35,223 bases of DNA from an uncultured Bacilli bacterium (GCA_947588895.1 CANQBF010000009.1:1-35223), one strand, 5' to 3'; positions 1-8,618 are shown, counted from the stretch's first letter. Translations and numbers: made by a program. The notes: generated by a model not told the origin, from the sequence alone.

Positions 1-120
1 TTGTCATCATATTAATCAACCTACCTTTGTATATATTATATCAAATTGATTGATTGCGAAAAAATTTCACTCCTTAGTGCTGATTTGCAACTTCATTAAT
101 TTACTAATTAGTATTATACG

Positions 121-129
121 TGTTATAAT
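121..129 (+). promoter_or_regulatory. Possible extended -10 promoter element
   Basis: TGTTATAAT is a perfect extended -10 box (TGnTATAAT) just upstream of the first gene. No good -35 is visible at 17 nt. The start codon lies only 18 nt downstream, so the transcript leader would be extremely short and the true promoter may lie further upstream. Confidence 0.35.
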
Positions 130-147
130 TAATAAGAGGTTTTAGGT

Positions 148-1776
148 ATGAAAAAGAAAGATTATCTTATTGTCTTATTAATTATAACTTTTTTTATTGG
201 ACTTCCTCTTATATCTACAAGAAGTTTAGATGGCCATGATGCAGTATTTCATTTTTTTAGAAATTATGGAACTAAACTAGCTATTTTAGATAAAGAGTTA
301 ATTCCAATGGTTAATCCGGTAATGATGAATGGTTTAGGTTATGCTCCCAATATATTTTATGGAGTATTACCAACTTACATTATTACCTTCATATCTTTAT
401 TTACTAAAACTTTTGGTTTAGCTATTAATATTTTTATTTGGTTAATGATTTTTTTATCAGGGTACTTTATGTATCATTTTACTTATGCTTTAACTAAAGA
501 TAAAAAACTATCATTAGTTAGTAGTATTATCTATATTCTTATGCCTTATCATTTATATGATATATATGTCAGAATGGCCTTTGGTGAAATTGTCAGTTTT
601 GCCTTTATTCCACTTTTATTTCATGGTTTATATAATGTAATTTATGAAGATAAAACTAAATGGTATTATATAACTATATCATCTTCAATATTATTATTAA
701 CTCATGTATTAAGTACCGTTATGGTTGCTGTATTTGCTATTTTATATTTACTTATAAATATAAAAAAAGTATGGAATAAAGAATGTATAAAAAAAATAAC
801 TTTAAGTTTAATAATAACTGTGTTAATATCATTACCAACAATTATTCCGTTTTTAGAAGCTAAATTTAGTAGTGATTATATGGTTTTTGATAAAATATAT
901 ATGAAAACTAATGGCTTATTTATGGAAAATCATGCACTTAATTTATTAAAAGGTTTTAATTTATTAAGTACAATGAGTTATTTATGTATAATAATTATTA
1001 TTGTTATAGGTATTAAATATTTAATTTTAAAAAAGAATAAAAAAGAAATAAAATATTTTGATTTTTATATTTTAGGTCTATCTGCATTTATATTAACTCT
1101 TAATATTATTCCTTGGTCAAAATTACCTGATATGTTATCAATATTACAATATTCTTGGCGTTTATTAATGATTAGTGCTTTCTTCTTTAGTATTGTAATT
1201 GTTTTAATGTTTTCATCTTCTTTTCAAAAAAATAATAAATTATTAATAATACCTCTTGTTATCTTTTTTGCCTTAAGTACACCATATTTATATCGAGGAT
1301 TTATTAATAAAAGAATTGATAATGCTCTAATTAATAGTAATAAAATTACTATAAGAAAAGATGTGGTAAGGTCAACGGGTACCGCAAGTGCAGAATATTT
1401 ACCAAGAAATGCAATTTATAATTATGATTATTTAAAAAATTATGAAGAAGTAACAATTATTAAAGGAAATGGTTTAGTTAATAATTTTTCTAAAAAAGGT
1501 ACTCATATTAATAGTGAAATTGCTTGTGAAGATAATTGTTTAATTGAATTTCCTTATATATATTATCCAGGTTATATAATTAAAATAAATAATAAAGTAG
1601 TAGATAATTTTGAAACTAATAATGGTTTAGTTGGAATAAATATTACTAAAGGAAATTATAAGTTAACATCTTATTATCGTGGTACAAATTTAATGATTAT
1701 AGCATATTTAATTTCAATATTTAGTAGTGTTACATTATGTATAATTATTTACAAAAATCATAAAATAAAAAAGTAG
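148..1776 (+). CDS. Multi-pass membrane protein of the PTPS-related / GT-C glycosyltransferase-like family
   Basis: The 542-residue protein is strongly hydrophobic, with about ten to twelve predicted membrane spans and a mostly extracytoplasmic region of about 110 residues near the C-terminus, followed by one last span. The N-terminal layout (first span, then a loop with GHDAVFHFFR) and the later YILMPYHLYDIYVRMAFGE segment resemble membrane proteins carrying the '6-pyruvoyl-tetrahydropterin synthase related' domain. That family is thought to adopt the GT-C fold of lipid-linked sugar transferases, and the acidic residue in the first outside loop would be the catalytic candidate. The name of the family is historical and does not imply pterin chemistry. 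ATG at 148 is preceded by AAGAGG. The substrate cannot be told from sequence. Confidence 0.6.
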   Translation: MKKKDYLIVLLIITFFIGLPLISTRSLDGHDAVFHFFRNYGTKLAILDKELIPMVNPVMMNGLGYAPNIFYGVLPTYIITFISLFTKTFGLAINIFIWLMIFLSGYFMYHFTYALTKDKKLSLVSSIIYILMPYHLYDIYVRMAFGEIVSFAFIPLLFHGLYNVIYEDKTKWYYITISSSILLLTHVLSTVMVAVFAILYLLINIKKVWNKECIKKITLSLIITVLISLPTIIPFLEAKFSSDYMVFDKIYMKTNGLFMENHALNLLKGFNLLSTMSYLCIIIIIVIGIKYLILKKNKKEIKYFDFYILGLSAFILTLNIIPWSKLPDMLSILQYSWRLLMISAFFFSIVIVLMFSSSFQKNNKLLIIPLVIFFALSTPYLYRGFINKRIDNALINSNKITIRKDVVRSTGTASAEYLPRNAIYNYDYLKNYEEVTIIKGNGLVNNFSKKGTHINSEIACEDNCLIEFPYIYYPGYIIKINNKVVDNFETNNGLVGINITKGNYKLTSYYRGTNLMIIAYLISIFSSVTLCIIIYKNHKIKK

Positions 1777-1780
1777 TATG

Positions 1781-1809
1781 TTTACATTCAAATAAAATTC
1801 AAGTATAAT
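1781..1809 (+). promoter_or_regulatory. Sigma-A promoter of prs
   Basis: TTTACA and TATAAT are separated by exactly 17 nt, directly after the stop of the upstream gene. The predicted start site is near 1816, upstream of a terminator-like hairpin, so that hairpin would be part of the prs leader. Confidence 0.65.
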
Positions 1810-1823
1810 AAAATTGAAAGGAT

Positions 1824-1859
1824 AAAAGGGATTTTATGAAGTTTATAAAATCTCTTTTT
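1824..1859 (+). terminator. Intrinsic terminator-like hairpin in the prs leader
   Basis: AAAAGGGATTTTAT pairs with ATAAAATCTCTTTT around a 7-nt loop and is followed by a short T run. It would stop read-through from the upstream membrane-protein gene. Because the prs promoter lies upstream of it, it could also attenuate prs. Confidence 0.6.
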
Positions 1860-1875
1860 GTGTGAAAGTAGTATT

Positions 1876-2925
1876 ATGAATGAAAAATTAAAATTAATAT
1901 TTATTAATGATTGTTTACCTAAATTAAGGAGTTTAGCATTAGAAGATGAAATTGTGAATGCTGATTTTGTACGATTTCAAGATGGAGCAGGCAAAGTAAT
2001 ACTACCAACGGAATGTAGAGACCAAGATGTTTATATAATTTGTGATGTTAATGATAAGACACCAAATAAATATACAGGACATATAATGTCACCCGATGAC
2101 CATGTTCGAGATATAGCTAGAGTAATTGGAGCTTTAAGAGATAATCCAGCTAGGAAAACTTTAATTGTACCTTTTCAACCTTATGGCAGACAACATCGTA
2201 GAATGTTTGGTGAATCAACCGAAGCAGCTGATTTTTTAAGAGAATGTCATTATTTAGGATTTAAGAATATTTTGACTGTTGATTCTCATGATCCCAATGT
2301 AGCGGCTGCTATATCTAAACATAACTTTGATAATATGTATATGACTAATTCGTTATTAAGAGAATTAGTTATTAATGAAAATATTGATTATGAAAGACCA
2401 GAGGATATTTTAATTGTTGCTCCGGATGAAGGTGCACAAATAAGAGCAAGACATTTTGCTGATAGGTTTGGTTGTAATCATGCATTCTTTTCTAAAAGAA
2501 GAGATGTAACTAAAATAGTTGATGGTAAAAATCCTTTAGAATCAAATCAATATGTTGGTTTTAGTCCTAAAGATAAAACAATTATTGTTGTTGATGATAT
2601 GATTTCTAGTGGTGGTACAATTTTAAAAACTTGTAAAGAATTAAAAGATATGGGAGCAAATAAAATATATATTTGTGCAACATTTGGTTTATTTACTAAA
2701 GGAACAAATGAATTTATTCAATATTTTGATAAAGAAATAATTAGTGGTATATATATTTCTAATTTGACATATAATAACATTATTAATTCTGAATGTATAA
2801 ATGTTGTTGATGGTACAGAACAATTAATGACATGTATAAGAGCTATTCATGCAAGAAAAGAAAATATAAGTGAAGAATTAGGAATGTCTAAAATAGCTGT
2901 TAGAGAACTGGTAAGGAAAAGATAA
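1876..2925 (+). CDS. prs: Ribose-phosphate pyrophosphokinase (PRPP synthetase)
   Basis: Makes 5-phosphoribosyl-1-diphosphate from ribose 5-phosphate and ATP, for nucleotide, histidine and NAD synthesis in the cytoplasm. The PRPP-binding loop is VVDDMISSGGTI near residue 245, and PYGRQHRR near residue 100 matches the ATP/ribose-binding RQ(D/H)R region. SHDPN replaces the DLHA stretch of the classical enzyme. This and the 349-residue length fit the longer variant found in clostridia and related gut lineages rather than the roughly 315-residue B. subtilis type. The ORF track begins at a TTG at 1858 inside the terminator T run. ATG at 1876 with GAAAG upstream is the better start. The gene is followed after 12 nt by a small unknown gene, probably in the same transcript. 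Confidence 0.9.
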   Translation: MNEKLKLIFINDCLPKLRSLALEDEIVNADFVRFQDGAGKVILPTECRDQDVYIICDVNDKTPNKYTGHIMSPDDHVRDIARVIGALRDNPARKTLIVPFQPYGRQHRRMFGESTEAADFLRECHYLGFKNILTVDSHDPNVAAAISKHNFDNMYMTNSLLRELVINENIDYERPEDILIVAPDEGAQIRARHFADRFGCNHAFFSKRRDVTKIVDGKNPLESNQYVGFSPKDKTIIVVDDMISSGGTILKTCKELKDMGANKIYICATFGLFTKGTNEFIQYFDKEIISGIYISNLTYNNIINSECINVVDGTEQLMTCIRAIHARKENISEELGMSKIAVRELVRKR

Positions 2926-2937
2926 TTAGAGGTAATT

Positions 2938-3336
2938 ATGAGTAAAGATGATTTAATAGATATATCAAATTACTGTGTATGTATTTATGATAATAGTCAA
3001 ATTGGTTTATTTATAAGAGAAGTAGAATATTATAATAATCGAAGAATTAATATATTTAGAGAAGTTAATAATTTAGATAATATAGGTATAATTTATACTA
3101 AGATAAATAAGGGAAATAGAGTAACTGTACATGGTACAACTCTTGATAAGTTTAGAAGTAAGAATGGTTATTATACTCCAACTTGTTGTATAAAAAAATA
3201 TATTAAATTAAAAGATTATTATAAGAATAAGAATAAGAATCCTAATTTTATAATATCTAAAGATCAATTTGATAATTTAGTAAATGAATTATTTATTGCT
3301 TTAGAATTTGAAAATAATATAAGAAAAACTAGATGA
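2938..3336 (+). CDS. Small hypothetical protein
   Basis: A 132-residue soluble, basic protein that I do not recognise. It has no signal peptide or membrane segment. It contains three cysteines in the pattern C-x-C near residue 13 and a CC pair near residue 83, and several Asn/Lys-rich loops. ATG at 2938 follows AGAGG and lies 12 nt after prs, so co-transcription with prs is likely. It ends in TGA, which helps show that TGA is a normal stop here. No function is proposed. Confidence 0.65.
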   Translation: MSKDDLIDISNYCVCIYDNSQIGLFIREVEYYNNRRINIFREVNNLDNIGIIYTKINKGNRVTVHGTTLDKFRSKNGYYTPTCCIKKYIKLKDYYKNKNKNPNFIISKDQFDNLVNELFIALEFENNIRKTR

Positions 3337-3356
3337 TTTTTTTCGCATGATAATTA

Positions 3357-3385
3357 TTTACAAATTAAGTTTCGTCCTTTATAAT
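3357..3385 (+). promoter_or_regulatory. Sigma-A promoter of ackA
   Basis: TTTACA, a 17-nt spacer, then TATAAT. This lies 22 nt upstream of the ackA start, with GAGGTGA as the ribosome site in between. Confidence 0.7.
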
Positions 3386-3406
3386 TGTAATTGAGGTGAA
3401 TTTAAA

Positions 3407-4588
3407 ATGAAAATATTATCTGTAAATGCTGGTAGTTCTTCTTTAAAGTTTACATTAATTGAACTTCCAAATAGAGAAGTAGTTGCCAGTGGTTTATTTG
3501 AAAAAATTGGTTTAAATGATAGTAGATATACGATAAAGTATAATGGTGAAAAAATAGTAAAGGAAAAAGAGTTACAAGACCATAGTGTAGCTGTAAGTAT
3601 TTTAATGGAAGAATTAGTAAATTATAAAATTGTTAATTCTTTAGATGAAATTGAAGGAGTAGGTCATCGTATATTACATGGTGGTTCTGAATTTACAGAA
3701 TCAATGTTATTAGATGAAGATGTTTTAAAAAGAATAGCTAAGTATAATGAATTAGGTCCACTTCATAATCCGGCAAATATTATGGGAGTAGAAGCATTTA
3801 TGAAAGTATTACCTAACGTTAAAAATGTTGGCGTATTTGATACAACTTTCCATCAAACAATGGCTGAAACTGAATATTTATATCCTGTTCCATATGAATG
3901 GTACACAGAATATGGTGTAAGAAAGTATGGCTTTCATGGAACTAGTCATCGTTATGTATATAAAACTATATCTGAATATTTAAAAAGAGATGATTTAAAA
4001 GTTATTTCTTGTCATATTGGTAATGGTGGTAGTTTATGTGCCATTAATGGTGGTAAAGTAGTTGATACATCAATGGGATTTACTCCTCTAGCAGGTATTA
4101 TGATGGGTTCACGTTCTGGAGATATTGATCCTTCAATTATTCCATTTGTGATGAAGAAAACCGGTAAAACCGCTGAAGAAATAGTTAATGACTTAAATAA
4201 AAAGAGTGGTCTTTTAGGTGTAAGTGGTGTTTCTAGTGATAGTAGAGATGTTGAAGATGCAGCTAATGAAGGTAATGAAAGAGCTATATTAGCTCAAAAA
4301 ATGTATGCTCAAAAGGTTGCTAACTATATTGCTGTATATAATAATATGTTAAATGGTGCAGATGTAATTACTTTAACTGCTGGATTAGGAGAAAATTCTA
4401 AAAATATGCGTAAGATGATTATTGATAGAATTCAAAGTTTAGGAGTTAAAATAGATGATGAAAAAAATGATTTTCGTGGTGAATTTAGATTAATTTCAAC
4501 TGATGATTCTAAAATTCCAGTATATGTTGTACCTACAAATGAAGAATTAATGATTGCCCTAGATACTATGGAACTTATTAGTAAGTAG
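3407..4588 (+). CDS. ackA: Acetate kinase
   Basis: Interconverts acetyl phosphate plus ADP and acetate plus ATP, giving substrate-level ATP in fermentative growth. At 393 residues it has the usual family length. The N-terminal phosphate-binding signature is NAGSSSLKF, the second signature is YGFHGTSHRYV near residue 180, and DTSMGFTPLAGIMMGSRSGDIDP carries the catalytic-site loop. The ASKHA-fold GENS motif is present near the C-terminus (GLGENS). It has its own promoter, and its stop directly abuts the next gene. No phosphate acetyltransferase gene is present in this window. Confidence 0.97.
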   Translation: MKILSVNAGSSSLKFTLIELPNREVVASGLFEKIGLNDSRYTIKYNGEKIVKEKELQDHSVAVSILMEELVNYKIVNSLDEIEGVGHRILHGGSEFTESMLLDEDVLKRIAKYNELGPLHNPANIMGVEAFMKVLPNVKNVGVFDTTFHQTMAETEYLYPVPYEWYTEYGVRKYGFHGTSHRYVYKTISEYLKRDDLKVISCHIGNGGSLCAINGGKVVDTSMGFTPLAGIMMGSRSGDIDPSIIPFVMKKTGKTAEEIVNDLNKKSGLLGVSGVSSDSRDVEDAANEGNERAILAQKMYAQKVANYIAVYNNMLNGADVITLTAGLGENSKNMRKMIIDRIQSLGVKIDDEKNDFRGEFRLISTDDSKIPVYVVPTNEELMIALDTMELISK

Positions 4589-5581
4589 GTGGGCATTATA
4601 ATAAATAAAAAATTATTAAATAACATATATAAAGAAATTAAGAAAAGTGATGAAATAGTTATTGCCCGTCATATTGGACCGGACCCTGATGCCATTGCTA
4701 GTACCCTTGCACTACGTGATTCCATAAGAAGCACTTTTCCCGATAAAAAAGTATATGCCGTTGGGACAAGTGTCAGTAGATTTAAAGCATATGGTAATTT
4801 AGATCATCCCAATTTTAGTGAACTAGCTAAACCATTATTAATTGTTTTGGATGTACCTAATATGCATCGGGTTGATGGAATTGATGGATTAAAATATGAT
4901 AAAATAATTAAAATTGACCATCATCCAGAGGAAGATATCATTGGATTTTATGATTGGACTGATACAACTAAATCTAGTGCTAGTCAAATGGTATGTGAAT
5001 TAATTTTAAATACTAAATTAGAATTAACTAAAAAAGTAGCTGAAAATCTTTTCTTAGGTATTGTATCAGATAGTGAAAGATTTTCTTTAAAAAATACTAC
5101 TTATGAAACATTTGATACAGTCAAAGAATTATTAAGAGTAAGTAATATTGATTTTGTACCTTTATATGATATTTTATATAATAGACCATTTTCTGAGCAT
5201 AAGTTTATTGCTTATATAACTAATAATTTAAATATAAATGAAAATAAATTTGGTTATATAATTATTAAAGATGAAGTATTAAAAGAATATAATGTTGATA
5301 GTGCAACACCATCTAATTTAATTAATAATTATCATTTTATTGATGAACTATTAGTTTGGACATTTATTACGGAAGATGTTAAAAATAATGTATATAAAGT
5401 AAGTATTCGTAGTCGTGGTCCAATAATTAATGAAATAGCTAGTAAATATAATGGGGGAGGCCATAAATTTGCAAGTGGAGCAAAACCTAAAACTTTAGAG
5501 GAAGTAAATCATTTACTTGAAGATTTAAATATGGCTTGTAAAGAATATGAAGATAACGAAAATAAGCAAAAAGAAAAATAA
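4589..5581 (+). CDS. DHH/DHHA1 phosphoesterase, NrnA-like
   Basis: A 330-residue cytoplasmic protein with the N-terminal DHH motifs (HIGPDPDA near residue 29; DHHPEED near residue 109) that bind two metal ions, and a C-terminal DHHA1 domain ending in GGGHKFASGA. The size and lack of membrane segments fit bifunctional oligoribonuclease/pAp phosphatases (NrnA) rather than GdpP. Related stand-alone proteins hydrolyse pApA, so the substrate is not fixed. There is no ATG near the start. The GTG at 4589 abuts the ackA stop, and the best Shine-Dalgarno-like stretch (AGGTGG) overlaps it, so the start codon is uncertain. The 3' end overlaps recX by 35 nt. Confidence 0.8.
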   Translation: MGIIINKKLLNNIYKEIKKSDEIVIARHIGPDPDAIASTLALRDSIRSTFPDKKVYAVGTSVSRFKAYGNLDHPNFSELAKPLLIVLDVPNMHRVDGIDGLKYDKIIKIDHHPEEDIIGFYDWTDTTKSSASQMVCELILNTKLELTKKVAENLFLGIVSDSERFSLKNTTYETFDTVKELLRVSNIDFVPLYDILYNRPFSEHKFIAYITNNLNINENKFGYIIIKDEVLKEYNVDSATPSNLINNYHFIDELLVWTFITEDVKNNVYKVSIRSRGPIINEIASKYNGGGHKFASGAKPKTLEEVNHLLEDLNMACKEYEDNENKQKEK

Positions 5582-6281
5582 TTTATATGAAATAACAACA
5601 TCTAATAATGATAAAATTAGTTTATATGATGATGTTATTTTAAAATATAATTTACTTATAACTAAAGAAATAAAAGATGATGAATTAAAAGATATTTTAA
5701 AAGATAATAGTTATTTAGAAAGTTATAATATTGCTTTAAAATATATAATTAGTAAACTTAGAACAGAAAAAGAAATTAGAAAAAAGTTAATAAATTTTAA
5801 TAAAGATGCAGTTAACTATACATTAGATAGATTAAAAAAAGAAGGCTACTTAAATGATAATATATATATTAAAGCTTATATTAATGATGAAGTTAATTTA
5901 AAAATGACTGGTCCAAATAAAATAATGCAAAATTTAAAAAAATTAGGCTTTAAAGAAAATGATATTAATAACTATTTAATGACATTTAATAATGATATAT
6001 GGCAAGATAAAATAAGAAAATATATTTCTAAAAAGATTAGTAGTAATCATAATTTATCTAGTCAAATGTTAAAACAAAAAATAATTCAAGATTTAATAGT
6101 TAAAGGCTTTTATAAAGAAGATATTTTATTTATCTTAAATGAATTTGAATTAGAAGATGATAAAGCAATATATGATAAAGAATATCTTAAATTAAAAAAT
6201 AAATTAAGTCGCAAATATAGTGGAGAAGAGTTAGAATATCAAATCAAAAATCATTTATATAAGAAAGGTTTTAAACTATAA
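5547..6281 (+). CDS. recX: RecX family regulatory protein
   Basis: A 244-residue protein with repeated three-helix units typical of RecX, for example YIISKLRTEKEIRKKL, VNYTLDRLKKEGYLND and QMLKQKIIQDLIVKGF. RecX binds RecA filaments and limits recombinase activity. About 60 N-terminal residues form a beta-rich segment (LYEITTSNNDKISLYDDVI) also seen in Bacilli RecX proteins. The start overlaps the end of the DHH phosphoesterase gene by 35 nt in another frame, implying translational coupling. recA is not in the window. The gene ends at a strong bidirectional terminator shared with prsA. Confidence 0.8.
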   Translation: MKITKISKKKNNLYEITTSNNDKISLYDDVILKYNLLITKEIKDDELKDILKDNSYLESYNIALKYIISKLRTEKEIRKKLINFNKDAVNYTLDRLKKEGYLNDNIYIKAYINDEVNLKMTGPNKIMQNLKKLGFKENDINNYLMTFNNDIWQDKIRKYISKKISSNHNLSSQMLKQKIIQDLIVKGFYKEDILFILNEFELEDDKAIYDKEYLKLKNKLSRKYSGEELEYQIKNHLYKKGFKL

Positions 6282-6314
6282 AAAAAGCTATCACATTTGA
6301 GTGACAGCTTTTTT
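6281..6314. terminator. Bidirectional terminator between recX and prsA
   Basis: AAAAAAGCTATCAC pairs with GTGACAGCTTTTTT (one mismatch), with A and T runs on both sides. It sits between two convergent genes. Confidence 0.85.
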
Positions 6315-7338
6315 ATTCTTCTTCTTCAGTATCATCAGTTGCGTTTAATAAGTTATGCATATAGATTCCATATTGTCTATCTATTTCATCATCAACAATA
6401 TCCATCTTATATAATTCACGATAATATTTTAATGATTTAGTATATAATTTATCATCGGCATCTTTTTTACGGTCTGCTAAAATTTCAATTATTTCATCTT
6501 TTAAATCTTCTTTAGATTCTTTTTCTTTAGAAGCATTACGATATATTACATGATAACCAACTGAAGTAGTAATTAATGATTTACTATATTCACCATCTTT
6601 TAAATTATAAGCAGCTTTAATAAGTTCATCATAATCTTCACCAAAATCAATATTAATATATCCTAAATTACCATCTTTATCTTTAGTGGCTTCATCTTCA
6701 GAATATTCTTTTACTAATTTTTTAAATTCTTCTAATTTATTATCAGCATCATTTAACTTTTTAATAATTTCATTAATTTTAGCTTTAGCAGCATCTTCAG
6801 CTTCTTTCTTTTCTGTTGTTGTCATACTATCCGTAACTTGTGGTGTAACTAAAATATGATAAACTTCAATATCCCCTTTAGCTTCCTTATCATAATAGTC
6901 ATCGATTTCTTTATCTTCAACTAAACTTTTAGCATAAGCATCTAAGGCATAATCTTTTAAATAACTTAAATACATAGCATCAGTGTAAGCTTCAATAGTT
7001 TGAAGTCCTGTTTGTTGTTGTAATAATTGTAAGAAAGTATCTTTACCACCAAGTTGTTCAACCATTGAATCAACAAAGTTTTCAGCTTCAACTTTAGCAT
7101 CATCTTTCTTATCTTTAAATTCTTCTTCTAAAACATATTTGTCAATTAAATTAACAACAACTTGAAGACCATAACTATCTTTAAGTTCTTCATAAACTTC
7201 ATCAACACTAATTTTATAATCTTTATCTCCTTTTTTAAAAGTAACAATTGCTTCTTTACCATTTTCTAATTTTGGTATTTTACCACAACCACATAATAGT
7301 AGGCCACATGCCATAAATAATATAATAAATTTTTTCAT
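6313..7338 (-). CDS. prsA: PrsA-like lipoprotein peptidyl-prolyl isomerase
   Basis: Extracytoplasmic foldase anchored to the outer face of the membrane by a lipid. The 341-residue protein begins with a short hydrophobic signal and a lipobox ending in LCGC, so acylation at Cys18 is expected. It has an N-terminal SurA-like helical region, then a parvulin-type rotamase domain (EVYHILV... to ...SVGYHVIYR, roughly residues 152-272) and a C-terminal helical region ending in an acidic tail. The parvulin landmarks YHILV, DKDGNLGYI and GYHVI are all present. It would help exported proteins fold, including the surface proteins and wall enzymes in this window. Start: GGGAGGAAATAT precedes the ATG. Confidence 0.88.
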   Translation of the reverse strand: MKKFIILFMACGLLLCGCGKIPKLENGKEAIVTFKKGDKDYKISVDEVYEELKDSYGLQVVVNLIDKYVLEEEFKDKKDDAKVEAENFVDSMVEQLGGKDTFLQLLQQQTGLQTIEAYTDAMYLSYLKDYALDAYAKSLVEDKEIDDYYDKEAKGDIEVYHILVTPQVTDSMTTTEKKEAEDAAKAKINEIIKKLNDADNKLEEFKKLVKEYSEDEATKDKDGNLGYINIDFGEDYDELIKAAYNLKDGEYSKSLITTSVGYHVIYRNASKEKESKEDLKDEIIEILADRKKDADDKLYTKSLKYYRELYKMDIVDDEIDRQYGIYMHNLLNATDDTEEEE

Positions 7339-7357
7339 ATATTTCCTCCCATCAAGT

Positions 7358-7366
7358 ATTATAACA
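7358..7366 (-). promoter_or_regulatory. Extended -10 promoter of prsA
   Basis: On the minus strand TGTTATAAT (extended -10) lies 19 nt upstream of the prsA start codon. A weak TTGTGT is placed 18 nt before it. Confidence 0.5.
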
Positions 7367-7420
7367 CAACTAATATATTTAACACAATTAAATTAAGCAC
7401 TCACATCTCAAAAGATTAAC

Positions 7421-7429
7421 CATAAATTA
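7421..7429 (+). promoter_or_regulatory. Possible sporulation sigma (SigE/SigK-type) -10 box
   Basis: CATAAATTA fits the CATAnnnTA -10 pattern of mother-cell sigma factors, with an AC 16 nt upstream. It stands at a sensible distance from the YjcZ-like peptide gene that has no sigma-A promoter. The same nine bases occur before cotE. The motif carries little information in AT-rich DNA, so this is tentative. Confidence 0.25.
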
Positions 7430-7461
7430 TTAATGAATAGACAATAAAGGAGGAGTGAATT

Positions 7462-7548
7462 ATGAACTGTGGAAATAATGGTATCGGTGCTGCTATAATT
7501 TTAGTATTGTTTATTTTACTAATTATAATTCTTGGAGCATATATTTAA
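7462..7548 (+). CDS. YjcZ-like small membrane peptide (28 aa)
   Basis: Too short for the ORF track. The peptide has a Cys/Asn/Gly-rich N-terminus (MNCGNNGIG) and then a single hydrophobic helix, AAIILVLFILLIIILGAYI. This closely resembles the YjcZ-family peptides of Bacillus, which are associated with sporulation. A near-perfect ribosome site, AAAGGAGG, lies upstream of the ATG. A second peptide of the same design follows after 27 nt. The role in this family is not established; a spore or forespore membrane location is inferred from the family. Confidence 0.8.
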   Translation: MNCGNNGIGAAIILVLFILLIIILGAYI

Positions 7549-7575
7549 GTTTATTTTAAAAAGGAGGTATATAAA

Positions 7576-7701
7576 TTGAAAAACTGTAATAACCCATGTG
7601 GTTCCCAAAATAATAATAACAATAATTATAACTACTTTTTTATAGTATTAATTCTTTACATCTTACTTGCAATAATACTTGGAGGTAGTTTAATTTACTA
7701 A
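7576..7701 (+). CDS. Second YjcZ-like small membrane peptide (41 aa, TTG start)
   Basis: Begins at TTG behind a perfect AAGGAGG. The N-terminal part is MKNCNNPCGSQ followed by a run of Asn, then one membrane helix (FFIVLILYILLAIILGGSLIY). Cysteines near the N-terminus and the VLILYILL-type helix match the preceding peptide, so the two are tandem relatives in one transcript. The gene ends in the arm of a strong terminator. Confidence 0.75.
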   Translation: MKNCNNPCGSQNNNNNNYNYFFIVLILYILLAIILGGSLIY

Positions 7702-7722
7702 AAGAAGCAATGCTTCTTTTTT
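7700..7722 (+). terminator. Intrinsic terminator after the YjcZ-like pair
   Basis: AAAAGAAGC and GCTTCTTTT pair around a 3-nt loop and continue into a T run. Confidence 0.85.
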
Positions 7723-7725
7723 CTA

Positions 7726-7754
7726 TTGCTATTTTTACTATTTTTTTATATAAT
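7726..7754 (+). promoter_or_regulatory. Sigma-A promoter of the unknown gene pair
   Basis: TTGCTA, a 17-nt spacer and TATAAT, immediately after the preceding terminator and 24 nt before the start codon. Confidence 0.6.
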
Positions 7755-7778
7755 AATAGCTAGTTTTGAGGGATTTAT

Positions 7779-8615
7779 ATGAATAATATGGAAATCGAAA
7801 TATTAAATAAATATAGTGATTCTATGTATAAAACATTAATGACATTAAAATACTTTGAAATTAAAAATAATAAAGTAGAATTTGAAAAAAATATTACTAA
7901 ATTAAGAAAAATTTTAAAAGAAGAAACTAATTTGTATGAAGAAGTCATAACTAATGGTATTGATAAAAAATTATTACATTCTGAAATTAATTTAGTAAAT
8001 TGCATAAAAAGTATTATTTTAAATGATTATGAAACAATGAAAAATAAACGAATATCTAATTTGTTTTATAAAATATTAAACGATAAAGATACTATGATAG
8101 ATAATGTTTTAGTAGATGATAGTATTAAATTTATTATTTATATATTAAAGGATTATCAAAAATATGATTATGATTTATATTATGATATGAAATATGCCTT
8201 GGCATATATATATCCCAATATATTAAAGTATTTATTAGAAACTAAATTTAATGTTTCCAAAGAAGTATATTGGTATTCATATTTTTTAAAAGATATTTAT
8301 AAAATAAATGATAATGATTATTTTTCAAGAAAATTATTATTTATAAATGATGAACTAATGATTGATGATTTATATAGCATAATGAAAATAGATGATATTA
8401 AAGGGAAAAAAGGAAAAATGCTTTGTGATATTATTAATCGCTTAATGGCTTTATTAGTTTATGAAAAATATGAAGGTTTAAATCCTGGTGAATATTTAAA
8501 ACTATTAAAAGCATATGATGAAAGTTTTACTTTAAAAGATGCTGAAAGAATTTTAAATTTTTATAATAATGATAAACAAATTCCTAAAATGGTAAGAATA
8601 ATAAAAGGTAGGTAA
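7779..8615 (+). CDS. Hypothetical protein, first of a related pair
   Basis: A 278-residue soluble, highly charged, probably all-helical protein with no signal peptide, membrane segment or recognised motif. The opening (EILNKYSDSMYKTLMTLKYFEI) and the C-terminal ending (ILNFYNNDKQIPKMVRIIK) resemble those of the next gene, suggesting an old tandem duplication. GAGGGA precedes the ATG. The two genes are 3 nt apart and end at one terminator, so they form a two-gene operon. No function is proposed. Confidence 0.7.
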   Translation: MNNMEIEILNKYSDSMYKTLMTLKYFEIKNNKVEFEKNITKLRKILKEETNLYEEVITNGIDKKLLHSEINLVNCIKSIILNDYETMKNKRISNLFYKILNDKDTMIDNVLVDDSIKFIIYILKDYQKYDYDLYYDMKYALAYIYPNILKYLLETKFNVSKEVYWYSYFLKDIYKINDNDYFSRKLLFINDELMIDDLYSIMKIDDIKGKKGKMLCDIINRLMALLVYEKYEGLNPGEYLKLLKAYDESFTLKDAERILNFYNNDKQIPKMVRIIKGR

Positions 8616-8618
8616 AAT

